Shown here piece after piece: positions 16,361-23,424 of a DNA stretch of 64,000 nucleotides. The notes under the pieces are model-generated. The model searched no databases. It was not told where the DNA came from and worked only from the letters and a program-made list of their open reading frames with translations. Position numbers and translations under genes: made by a program. Location of the stretch: positions 1 to 64,000 of the forward strand of contig NZ_JAMBNP010000001.1 in assembly GCF_023715145.1 (NCBI RefSeq). Reading direction: 5' to 3'. Position 1 is the first letter of the stretch; every line of letters begins with the position of its first letter. Source of the DNA: Paenibacillus glycanilyticus. Lineage in GTDB: Bacteria; Bacillota; Bacilli; Paenibacillales; Paenibacillaceae.

Positions 16361-16384
16361 CTGTAGGAACGGGAAACTCTAGCT
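16361..16384 (+). repeat. array repeat, core 1
   Basis: CTGTAGGAACGGGAAACTCTAG is a diverged core 1. It is followed by a different hairpin that leads straight into the recombinase gene. Confidence 0.55.
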
Positions 16385-16398
16385 TAATAAAGATGTCT

Positions 16399-16450
16399 AA
16401 AACCTTCTATTAGAAGCAAACTAGTATTAGATGCTCTAATGGGAGGTTTT
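16399..16450 (+). promoter_or_regulatory. hairpin enclosing the ribosome site of the recombinase gene
   Basis: The left arm AAAACCTTCTATTAGA (16399-16414) pairs with the right arm TCTAATGGGAGGTTTT (16435-16450). The ribosome site GGGAGG (16441-16446) is inside the right arm, nine bases before the ATG. If formed in the mRNA, the stem would block translation; with the T-run it could also act as a terminator. Confidence 0.6.
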
Positions 16451-16454
16451 TCTT

Positions 16455-17039
16455 ATGCTTATAAGCGATCTATGGTCATTGTATGAGGCAGATAAACGTA
16501 TTCAGGGATTTAGCACGAATACTTTGAGAGCTTATGGATTGCAACTGAAAATATTAGTTAAAGAGCTTGGTGATCTGAATATTACTGAAGTGACCTTAAA
16601 TTTGTTGAAGGAGTATTTGGCTAAGCAGTCTAATCGATTAAAGCCAAGTAGCCTAGGACACCGCATTCGATTTATTCGTTCTCTTTTTCGGTTTGCATTT
16701 GAGGAAACCTATCTGCCTAGCAATCCTTCTTTAAAATTATGTGAGCCCAAAATGGATAAACGTATTCCGAAATTTCTTGTGGAGGAATATGTTATTCATC
16801 TTAAGATCTCTTGTAAGTCACTCCGGGAAAGAGCACTTCTTGAGTTTCTTTATAGTACAGGCTGCCGAATAGGAGAGGTAGAAAAAATAAACATTGAGGA
16901 CCTGAATTGGGAAAACTGCTCAGCTATTGTCAATGGCAAGGGTGCCAAACAAAGGGAAGTTTACTTTACTACCGATACTCAAATATACGGCCAGCTACGT
17001 GGGGAGCGAAGAAGAGAGTTATATCGTCACTTATTTTAG
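16455..17039 (+). pseudogene. tyrosine recombinase with internal deletion of the catalytic core
   Basis: A 194-codon open frame. Residues 1-85 are a complete core-binding (SAM-like) domain (FSTNTLRAYGLQLKIL...KPSSLGHRIRFIRSLFRFAF). Residues about 100-170 hold the first catalytic patch STGCRIGEVEKINIEDL with Arg I, and the GKGAKQREVYFT hairpin with the catalytic Lys. The reading then jumps from TTD to TQIYGQLRGERRRELYRHLF, which looks like the normal C-terminus with the nucleophilic Tyr. About 100 residues carrying the HxxR and second His are missing. Full-length relatives are about 290 residues. The frame is preserved, but the enzyme should be inactive. It lies in the same direction as the array genes, just after a core and before another. 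Confidence 0.8.
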
Positions 17040-17045
17040 GCACAT

Positions 17046-17112
17046 GGTTGAGTAGCAGCAGGCTTATGAATAAATTGTTGTTGAGGTTACTCAACTAAAG
17101 GGCAGATTAAAG
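17046..17112 (+). repeat. array repeat, core 2 with short stem
   Basis: GGTTGAGTA (17046-17054) can pair with TACTCAAC (17088-17095). Core 2 is CTAAAGGGCAGATTA. It follows the recombinase remnant within a few bases. Confidence 0.7.
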
Positions 17113-17188
17113 AAACTTTCGTTAGATAAAACCGTCATAAATATTGGTTTAATAAACTGTTGATTCCAATTAAACAAGGGGGTTCTTA

Positions 17189-17554
17189 ATGAGGAGATTT
17201 TATTTATTAAGTTTATTATTTATGATTGTTCTATCGGGATGTGAAACAAGTATTAAACCAACACCTACACCATCCTTTAACCTTTCATACATGCATTCTA
17301 AAGAAGAAGGTAAATATTATCTCGTTGCATTAGGAACCAATGAAGAACAAGATCTTGAACTTCAACAAGTATTTGATCAGAATAAAGAAAGAATATCTGG
17401 TTATTATCAAAACGGAACACCAAATGATGTTGAGCTAAGGACCTTAAACATACATGAATTTCCTGTTTATATTATATTCGATACAGAAAAAGAGATATTT
17501 CGAACTGATAATTTGGTTGAGCTAAATCAATATCTTCATGATAAGGCTAAGTGA
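17189..17554 (+). CDS. small lipoprotein of unknown function
   Basis: A 121-residue protein with a lipoprotein signal MRRFYLLSLLFMIVLSGC; the lipobox LSGC places the lipidated Cys at residue 18. The mature part (about 100 residues) includes SYMHSKEEGKYYLVALGTN and FPVYIIFDTEKEIFRTDNL, recalling small Bacillus lipoproteins, but no family is named. It would sit on the outer face of the membrane. The start is ATG after AAGGGGG. There is no repeat between it and the next lipoprotein frame 78 bases on, so the two may form one unit. Confidence 0.7.
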   Translation: MRRFYLLSLLFMIVLSGCETSIKPTPTPSFNLSYMHSKEEGKYYLVALGTNEEQDLELQQVFDQNKERISGYYQNGTPNDVELRTLNIHEFPVYIIFDTEKEIFRTDNLVELNQYLHDKAK

Positions 17555-17631
17555 TACCAGGTATTGGTCATTGATTACCCTAACGAGGGTACTCTCATCT
17601 TAGGGAGATGGATGGAGAGGAATCGTAACCA

Positions 17632-17923
17632 ATGAGACAAATGCTGCTGAGGCTTGTTATTTTGATTTTGCTTGCTGGATGCGGCGGAGGTGGGAATGAT
17701 GAATCATCCCAAGTCTATAATTTTTTGAAAAACAACGGGTATGAACACATAAAGCAGCAAGGCAATTGTGTGCAATATTTATTGAACAAGAAAGTGCTAA
17801 CTCGAAATGCCAGATATGATCGAATGGGGACTGATGGAGGACATTGATCCAGCCGATTATATCGGCAAAGATGACAAAAAAACTGACTGGATGTTAAACT
17901 ACCAAAGAACGATAGCTGAGTAA
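17632..17923 (+). pseudogene. frameshifted DUF4830-like lipoprotein
   Basis: It starts as a 71-codon frame with lipoprotein signal MRQMLLRLVILILLAGC, then YNFLKNNGYEHIKQQGN. Near 17800 the reading must move to another frame to continue as MPDMIEWGLMEDIDPADYIG, which is how DUF4830 proteins continue (I-W-G-x-Q-x-x-D-P-x-x-Y-I-G-K). The second frame runs on through core 1 of the next repeat to a TAA at 17921. So the gene carries a frameshift and has lost its own end to the repeat. The family link is from memory. Confidence 0.55.
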
Positions 17924-17980
17924 ACCCACGAAGGCAGCCGGTCCACGAACGGCTGCCTTTGTTGAACTGGCAGGATAACG
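17893..17980 (+). repeat. array repeat, full copy
   Basis: Core 1 is AAACTACCAAAGAACGATAG. The hairpin is GGCAGCCG.GTCC...CG.GCTGCC. Core 2 is shortened (GTTGAACTGGCAGGATAACG). Confidence 0.85.
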
Positions 17981-18094
17981 GCAGGCCAGTGGGGCGGCTT
18001 CTTTGTGTTGATTGTAAACGCATGGAAATAGTATTATACTTATACCTAGATAACCGATACATAGATAACCAATAGGTGAGGAGGAAGTCTAGCT

Positions 18095-18427
18095 ATGAGA
18101 ATCAATAAGGAGCTCATGAAGGGCAGCACGGTCATTCTGATTCTGAAGTTGCTGGACAGTAAGGATTTGTATGGCTATGAAATGATGAAGCTGATTGAGC
18201 AGAAATCGGAAGGTCTGTTCACGTTTAAGGAAGGGACGCTATACCCGATTCTGCATACGCTTGAGGTGGAACGGCTTGTCGTCGCTTATTGGCACGAGGA
18301 GGGTGGACGCAAGCGCAAGTATTACCAGATCACGGAAGAAGGGCGCAGGCAGCTCGGAGAGAAAGAGCTGGAGTGGTCGCTGTTCAGCTCCACGGTATCG
18401 CGGATAATCGGGGAGGGAAGCGCATGA
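18095..18427 (+). CDS. PadR family transcriptional regulator
   Basis: A 110-residue winged-helix repressor. LMKGSTVILILKLLDSKDLY then GYEMMKLIEQ begins the PadR domain, FKEGTLYPILHTLE is the recognition part, and GGRKRKYYQITEEGRRQL is the wing. It has the short C-terminal helix of subfamily 2. The start is ATG after GAGGAGGAAG. Its stop overlaps the next ATG by four bases, so it is translationally coupled with the HAAS/FtsW-like gene, a common PadR pairing. Upstream ATACATAGATAACC repeats near 18045-18075 could be its operator. GC content is higher than in neighbouring units. Confidence 0.9.
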   Translation: MRINKELMKGSTVILILKLLDSKDLYGYEMMKLIEQKSEGLFTFKEGTLYPILHTLEVERLVVAYWHEEGGRKRKYYQITEEGRRQLGEKELEWSLFSSTVSRIIGEGSA

Positions 18428-19773
18428 GCGGCAGCGGAATGGAGCAGCGTCCGGTGGTCCAAGCGTTTCTCGAGCGGATGTGCGCGCAGGTCAGGGCTAA
18501 GAACGTGCATGAGGACATTCGGCTGGAGATGCTCGATCATCTGGAGGCTATTGTCTACGAGAAAATGGACGGAGGAATGGAAGAGAATGAGGCGATCGAA
18601 GCCGCCATTGGGCAGATGGGCGATCCGGATACGGTGGGCAGGCAACTGGACGCCACGCATAAGCCAAAACCGGAGTGGATCGTCATTGGACTCGTCGTTG
18701 GCATGCTTGGGATCGGGGCGGTAACGTTATTATCGCTGTATTATGCGATGGACGGGCAGCTTAGCATCGAGCGAAAAATGTTGTTCGTGTTGGCGGGAAT
18801 AAGCGTGATGGGCGGGTTGTATTTCGTCAATTACCAGAGGTTGCTGGATTACTCTAATTTCCTGTATGGAGGAGCGCTGGCGATAATGGCCGCACCGCAT
18901 TGGCAGGGTGTGGGCGTGAACGGAGCTAAGCAGTGGATTTACGTGGGTGCATTCTCACTCAATGTTTGCGCGATTGCCCCTTATCTGCTAATCGCTGCTA
19001 CGGCAGGCATGCTACACCGAGATACGTTAAAGCGACCTGTTGAGGGGAACGATATTGAGCGGTTTAAAAAGCTGGTTAAGGACATTGCTGTCTACATGGT
19101 CGTGCCTTCAGGTTTCTTCATTGCGGCTCCGGCGCTTGGGAATCTCCTGACGTATCTTGTCGGCGTAACGGTTCTGTTGCTTATGAAGGGAAGATGGCGG
19201 TTTTTACTTGCAGCCTGCTGCTCCATGGGTGCGCTGGTGTTAATCTTGCAGTCGTTTTATAATCAAGATTTGTTGTTGAGATTATGGGAACGGTATTCGA
19301 CTTTTCTCGATCGCAGCGAAATGAGTTCATTTCATACTCTCCGCTCGATGGAAGCGATTCACGACGGAGGCCTGTGGGGACAAGGGTTTGGTATAGTCAC
19401 AAAGCGGTTGCCTCTTATTACAAGCGAAATGACGTATTCTTACCTAGTGTACAGCCTTGGCTGGCTTTTCGGCATCGTTATCGCTTTATTATCTCTGCTG
19501 TTCCTGTTTCGCATCGCGAAGATGGGCATGCGGCTGCAAGATGGTTACGCAAAAGGGATTGTCATCGGATTAACAACGGTGCTTGGGTTTCAATATGCGT
19601 GGAGTCTGCTGATGTCCGTTGGTCTGATGCCCATCCTCGGTGGCATGCAGATGCCGATCATGAATTGGTCGAGCATCACGCTTATCGAGCTAGGAGCGGT
19701 TGGGCTGATGCTTGGCGCCTACCGGCGTAAAGATATGCTGAGGCGTACGGATACGCAGTCCGTGGGAATCTGA
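18424..19773 (+). CDS. FtsW/RodA/SpoVE-type membrane protein with N-terminal HAAS-like domain
   Basis: A 450-residue protein. Residues 1-80 form a soluble helical domain (LDHLEAIVYEKMDGGMEENEAIEAAIGQMGDPDTVGRQL), of the HAAS/permease-prefix type often found in PadR operons. About ten membrane helices follow. The SEDS-like block is GLWGQGFGIVTKRLPLITSE plus SYLVYSLGWLFGI and a last MQMPIMNWSSITLIELG. It resembles lipid-II polymerase-type proteins but the catalytic Asp of SEDS enzymes is not obvious to me. It is coupled to the padR gene. A cell-wall role is inferred only from fold. Confidence 0.75.
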   Translation: MSGSGMEQRPVVQAFLERMCAQVRAKNVHEDIRLEMLDHLEAIVYEKMDGGMEENEAIEAAIGQMGDPDTVGRQLDATHKPKPEWIVIGLVVGMLGIGAVTLLSLYYAMDGQLSIERKMLFVLAGISVMGGLYFVNYQRLLDYSNFLYGGALAIMAAPHWQGVGVNGAKQWIYVGAFSLNVCAIAPYLLIAATAGMLHRDTLKRPVEGNDIERFKKLVKDIAVYMVVPSGFFIAAPALGNLLTYLVGVTVLLLMKGRWRFLLAACCSMGALVLILQSFYNQDLLLRLWERYSTFLDRSEMSSFHTLRSMEAIHDGGLWGQGFGIVTKRLPLITSEMTYSYLVYSLGWLFGIVIALLSLLFLFRIAKMGMRLQDGYAKGIVIGLTTVLGFQYAWSLLMSVGLMPILGGMQMPIMNWSSITLIELGAVGLMLGAYRRKDMLRRTDTQSVGI

Positions 19774-19857
19774 TCTCCCGCTCATAACGAAGCACATATG
19801 ACAAAACACATCTGGTCTGTTCCAGACCGGTATAATTATGGAATTAACAGCAAGTTG

Positions 19858-19985
19858 TGATTACGCTAGCGGGTAACATTAGCATTCAATACACAACGAC
19901 GGGAAACATTAGTTTAAAACAAAGACCGGCAGCAGATTAGAGATCCGCTGCTGATCTTTTATTAAAGTAAAGGGCAGGATAGTGG
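19858..19985 (+). repeat. array repeat with two core 1 sequences in tandem
   Basis: GCTAGCGGGTAACATTAGC (19865-19883) is followed by CGACGGGAAACATTAG (19897-19912). The hairpin GCAGCAGATTAG...CCGCTGCTG comes next, then core 2 GTAAAGGGCAGGATAG. The doubled core suggests two recombination events at one boundary. Confidence 0.85.
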
Positions 19986-20071
19986 AAAAAACTGTTGTTA
20001 TTTCCTCTGATGAATCAACATGTTATATTGGACTAAGTATTTACAGGAGATGCATAGAGAAGGGGAATCAT

Positions 20072-21037
20072 TTGAAAATAAAACTTATTATAGCCATTCC
20101 ATTAATTTTAGTAACTGCAATCGTAGGTTTTTTTACATTGCCTTGGTTGTTTATATTTATATTTGGACAATTGGAACCAAATCCCCCGAAACCCGAAAAC
20201 ACATATGGTGAATTTCCATTTCGCTTAGTTTATGTGATTGATGGGGAAATGAAAGTAATCGAAGATACTTTGATTTGTGAATTTAATGGTTTTGGTTGGG
20301 ATGAAGGGAATGGAAAACACATTAAATGGGAAGCACGCTTAGCCAATGGAAATAAGCTTGCATCATTTTTATTTACTGAAGATTATCAATATGGAGTTAA
20401 ATTATTTGATGGTTTCATTAAAGGTCAAGGCGGTACGAGTATTATTTTTGACATAGGGAATCCCCAATATTATTTGGGGTATAAGAATTACACAGATTAC
20501 AGTCCTGGTCGTGTAAGTATTTCAAGTCCACTTGCCACTGGGGTAATCAATGAAGATGAATTGTCGAATAAATACAACATCAAAATAATTGAAATGAAGT
20601 TTTCTCAGCCATTGGTTGGGAATGGGATATCAGATGATGACTCATCACCGCATAGAGATACTGATACTGCTCGATTATCAGTGAAGGGTGTTACGGTGAC
20701 CCCACAAGAATCAAATTATCCTTCTAAAACGAAGCAAATTGTTTTTATATTGAAAAACAATACAGACAAACAATTATTATGTGAACAGAGCTTTTATATT
20801 CAAAAGAAAATTAATGGTAAATGGGAAGATGTATATAGTGAAGTGGCAATTGGTTTTTCGCAAGAACAGATAAGCTTAGAGCCTCATACTCAAATCACAC
20901 GCATTTACGATATTAGTAAATATACAAATGACATTCCTATCGGGCAATATAGGGTAATTTCCCCGGTGCTTGTTCCCGTGAAGAAAAACACTTACGATGT
21001 TGAGTCATTAAGTGGAGAATTCACAATAGAAGGTTAA
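20072..21037 (+). CDS. membrane-anchored hypothetical protein
   Basis: 321 residues from TTG, seven bases after GAAGGGG (20058-20064). The N-terminal hydrophobic segment KLIIAIPLILVTAIVGFFTL, then PWLFIFIF, may be one long or two short helices. A large beta-rich outer domain follows. Its last third (VKGVTVTPQESNYPSKTKQI, VFILKNNTDKQLLCEQSFYI) looks like an Ig-like fold of the kind seen in surface proteins of Bacillota. An in-frame ATG start 30 codons upstream overlaps the repeat core and has no ribosome site. It is a single-gene unit; function unknown. Confidence 0.65.
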   Translation: MKIKLIIAIPLILVTAIVGFFTLPWLFIFIFGQLEPNPPKPENTYGEFPFRLVYVIDGEMKVIEDTLICEFNGFGWDEGNGKHIKWEARLANGNKLASFLFTEDYQYGVKLFDGFIKGQGGTSIIFDIGNPQYYLGYKNYTDYSPGRVSISSPLATGVINEDELSNKYNIKIIEMKFSQPLVGNGISDDDSSPHRDTDTARLSVKGVTVTPQESNYPSKTKQIVFILKNNTDKQLLCEQSFYIQKKINGKWEDVYSEVAIGFSQEQISLEPHTQITRIYDISKYTNDIPIGQYRVISPVLVPVKKNTYDVESLSGEFTIEG

Positions 21038-21087
21038 GCTAACGGCGAACGTTAGTGAAATAAATATTTATCAGAACGGAGGACAGT
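21035..21087 (+). repeat. array repeat, collapsed copy
   Basis: Core 1 GCTAACGGCGAACGTTAG has five-base arms CTAAC/GTTAG around seven bases. No hairpin follows. GGAGGACAGTTTG, just before the next gene, may be what remains of core 2 and serves as ribosome site. Confidence 0.65.
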
Positions 21088-21090
21088 TTG

Positions 21091-21657
21091 ATGCTATTCT
21101 CTTACGATTTAGAATCTGTCGGCTGGGCAAGTGTACAGCTGGAAATTAATAGTCAACGACTTTTTATTAATCCCAGCTATCTTTCTGAACCACTAATTGA
21201 TCTAATGAATGGCGTTATGTCTCTTCTGCCTGAATGTGTACCAGAAGATGAAGTTAAGAAACAATCTGTATTTGAGTGGGATTCGGAACCAGCGATACAT
21301 AAGTGGATTCTCACCAGGCAGAGTGACACTAACCTAGGTATAAAAGTATGGCTTTATAAGGATGGTAAAATTGGCGAAGAGGGTAAGGTTGTTTTTGATC
21401 AAGTATGTGCATTGAATGATTTCATAAACCTATTGGTTGTTTCTCTCGAAAATATGCTTTGCAAATATGGAATTGTTGGATATAAGGCAAATTGGCTTGC
21501 TGCTGATTTTCCTCTAAGTGGTTACTTGAAATTAAAGTTTTACGTCAAACAGAAATGTGCGTTTCCTATTCAGCAATTAAACAAAGAAGAATGGAATGAA
21601 TATTGGCATAGTAACCTTGATCAAGAATTTGAGATGTTGAAAAATTTATTGAGCTAA
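21091..21657 (+). CDS. hypothetical protein
   Basis: A 188-residue soluble protein without signal or membrane segments, family not recognised. YDLESVGWASVQLEINSQRL and the C-terminal NKEEWNEYWHSNLDQEFEML are its most distinctive parts. The start is ATG after GGAGGACAG; a TTG one codon earlier is possible. Its stop codon lies within the next core. The setting, one gene between two solo cores, is typical of this part of the array. Its acidic, Trp-rich character resembles immunity proteins, but this is not evidence of function. Confidence 0.6.
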   Translation: MLFSYDLESVGWASVQLEINSQRLFINPSYLSEPLIDLMNGVMSLLPECVPEDEVKKQSVFEWDSEPAIHKWILTRQSDTNLGIKVWLYKDGKIGEEGKVVFDQVCALNDFINLLVVSLENMLCKYGIVGYKANWLAADFPLSGYLKLKFYVKQKCAFPIQQLNKEEWNEYWHSNLDQEFEMLKNLLS

Positions 21658-21690
21658 CGGGAGACGTTAGTTCAGCCATACAGGAGCAGT
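21650..21690 (+). repeat. array repeat, core 1 only
   Basis: GCTAACGGGAGACGTTAG begins at the stop codon of the preceding gene. CAGGAGCAGTTTG follows, as in the copy at 1401, but no closing arm or core 2 is seen. Confidence 0.65.
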
Positions 21691-21739
21691 TTGTCTGACA
21701 CATCAAAGTGCGAAACGGTTTTCTAAGAGGAGAATTAAT

Positions 21740-21988
21740 ATGAAGTATGCATGTCCCTGTTGTGGTTATAAGACTTTGGACTATGAACCACCAGGCACCT
21801 ATGATATTTGTGATATTTGTTTTTGGGAGGATGATGGTGTTCAATATAACGACCCCGATTATGAAGGTGGTGCGAATATCGAATCATTAAGACAATATCA
21901 AAAATCCTATTTACTGGGACGTGTTAATCGTAAGCCAACCGCTAACGACGAACAAGATGAGAATTGGAAACCGTTCCCCGAGAATTAA
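21740..21988 (+). CDS. CPCC family cysteine-rich protein
   Basis: An 82-residue protein with the defining CPCCGYKTL motif at residues 5-13 and a second pair ICDICFWEDDG near 28-38. Together they form a zinc-ribbon-like site. The family (Cys_rich_CPCC) is widespread in accessory regions and found near toxin-immunity genes; its role is unknown. The C-terminal half (GGANIESLRQYQKSYLLGRV) is a typical helix. The start is ATG after AGAGGAG. It is a one-gene array unit. Confidence 0.85.
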   Translation: MKYACPCCGYKTLDYEPPGTYDICDICFWEDDGVQYNDPDYEGGANIESLRQYQKSYLLGRVNRKPTANDEQDENWKPFPEN

Positions 21989-21994
21989 CAAGTC

Positions 21995-22090
21995 GTTACG
22001 CTAACTGGGAACATTAGCTCAAGAAAGACACTACGGCAGCTCATACATGATGAGCTGCCGTTTTCTCATCTAACGGGCAGAATTGATTAT
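21995..22090 (+). repeat. array repeat, full copy
   Basis: Core 1 is GCTAACTGGGAACATTAG. The hairpin is ACGGCAGCTCA...TGAGCTGCCGT, nearly identical to the copies at 2095 and 10819. Core 2 is CTAACGGGCAGAATTG. Confidence 0.9.
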
Positions 22091-22153
22091 TTTGGGGTTG
22101 TTAAAGCGGTATGATTGGGAATAATACACCTAATTAACATTAGGTGGGATAAC

Positions 22154-22711
22154 ATGAGAAGATTTTTAGTATCTTTTATTGCAATGATGTTCTTTTCTAG
22201 CACGGGGGTTCAAGCAGAAGTAAGGCCTTCTCAAGCGTTAACGTACCATAAGTTGGACGCAACAACACAAGACAAAGTCAAGAATAATGCTGCATTTAAA
22301 TTACTTGTACCTAAAAGCATCCCTAACGAATGGACGGTAGAGCTTAAATATCCCTATCCGCTTGACACCACTAAGCCAATTCAAAGAATCATATTAAACT
22401 ACTTTGATAAGGAAGAAAACTTTATGTTTGGATTAGAGCAGCACAATGCTGTCGGATACATAATGAAAAAAGAAGTAATAAATATTGATGCTCGTACAAA
22501 CAAAAGTTCAAGGACGATTGTCGAAGAAGAATTCAAATTTGATACAAGTGGTGAAAGATTAGATATTAGTGGTATTGAAGCTCGGTTTACTCCATGGGCA
22601 GATAAAACACCAGGCGGATACTTAAGATGGGTGCAGGATGGTACCTATATTGAGATGTTAAGTTATTTACCCGAAAAGAATATGCTAAAGATAGCTCAAT
22701 CGGTAAAATAA
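22154..22711 (+). CDS. secreted hypothetical protein
   Basis: 185 residues with a Sec signal peptide (MRRFLVSFIAMMFFSSTGVQ, cleavage after AQA or QAE near residue 21). The mature part contains KLLVPKSIPNEWTVELKYPY, YFDKEENFMFGLEQHNAVGY and a late EMLSYLPEKNMLKIAQSV. The order of a P-x-x-I-P block, an F-x-L-x-Q strand and a C-terminal L-x-x-I-A-x-S resembles DUF4367-type domains found outside the membrane in Bacillota. That link is tentative. The start is ATG after AGGTGGG. It is a one-gene unit. Confidence 0.65.
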   Translation: MRRFLVSFIAMMFFSSTGVQAEVRPSQALTYHKLDATTQDKVKNNAAFKLLVPKSIPNEWTVELKYPYPLDTTKPIQRIILNYFDKEENFMFGLEQHNAVGYIMKKEVINIDARTNKSSRTIVEEEFKFDTSGERLDISGIEARFTPWADKTPGGYLRWVQDGTYIEMLSYLPEKNMLKIAQSVK

Positions 22712-22727
22712 CAAGGGTCCACGTATT

Positions 22728-22824
22728 CAACTACCGGCGAACAATAGTTCAATAAACGACGAAGATGAAGCAGCCGGTTTCGAACGGCTACTTCATTACA
22801 TTAATGGGGATTTGTTGCAACCAA
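22728..22824 (+). repeat. array repeat, diverged full copy
   Basis: Core 1 is ACTACCGGCGAACAATAG. The hairpin is GATGAAGCAGCCGGT...CGGCTACTTCATT. Core 2 is weak (TTAATGGGGATTTG). Confidence 0.75.
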
Positions 22825-22897
22825 AACCTATAGTTCAAAGTATGTATGGTAGGATTATAATAATCGGATCAAAGTGGAGCCGGAGAGGTATGAACAA

Positions 22898-23173
22898 ATG
22901 ATAAATACAATTATAAATCTGTGTGAAAAGCTTACTGAAAAGGAAATGAAAATGGTAAGCGATGCATTATCAAAGGTATTCGAAAGAAGGATCCAAAGTT
23001 TAATTCCAGAACTTCAAACATTCACCCAGGATGAATTAGTTGTTACCAGTAATGTAATAAGTGGACTGATTCTTACTAAGGAGAATGTACCAGACATTAT
23101 AGAAGTTTACGAACAATCAAAAAGCACTGATCTACCCAATAAAATTTCCTTTGGTCGGATGACAAAAAATTAA
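22898..23173 (+). CDS. small hypothetical helical protein
   Basis: A 91-residue, all-helical protein from ATG seven bases after GGAGAGG-type sequence (22882-22888). An in-frame GTG at 22874 is possible but has no site. It contains KLTEKEMKMVSDALSKVFER and a hydrophobic VVTSNVISGLILTKENVPDI. No family is recognised. Single-gene unit. Confidence 0.55.
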   Translation: MINTIINLCEKLTEKEMKMVSDALSKVFERRIQSLIPELQTFTQDELVVTSNVISGLILTKENVPDIIEVYEQSKSTDLPNKISFGRMTKN

Positions 23174-23229
23174 ACTACCATGAAAGAACGGATTATCTTT
23201 GATGCTCTGTGGTGCAAATGTCAGATGCA

Positions 23230-23328
23230 TGAATGGACGGGAGACGATAGTTGAACAATGGAACAGGAAGAAGCTGCCGGCGCTGATCGGCAGCTTTATT
23301 ACGTTAACGGGCAGGATAATTGAACAAC
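23230..23328 (+). repeat. array repeat, full copy
   Basis: Core 1 is GGACGGGAGACGATAG. The hairpin is AAGCTGCCGGCG...CG.ATCGGCAGCTT. Core 2 is GTTAACGGGCAGGATAATTG. Confidence 0.9.
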
Positions 23329-23424
23329 TGGATAGAACTGTACTGATGGCATATGCCTCTACGGATTGATGTGCTGGATGATTACTAGAGAAACATCATA
23401 TGTGTGGAAGGAGTAGCTTGACGG

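Noticed and set aside
18289..18423. An earlier start for the FtsW-like protein inside padR
   Set aside because: The extra 45 residues are low-complexity shadow sequence of padR; the ATGA overlap gives a standard coupled start.
1401..23328. Calling the repeats attC sites of a class-type integron
   Set aside because: The ends do not fit RYYYAAC/GTTRRRY strictly and no intI with its extra domain is present. Only the architecture is similar, so the integron link is kept as a hypothesis.
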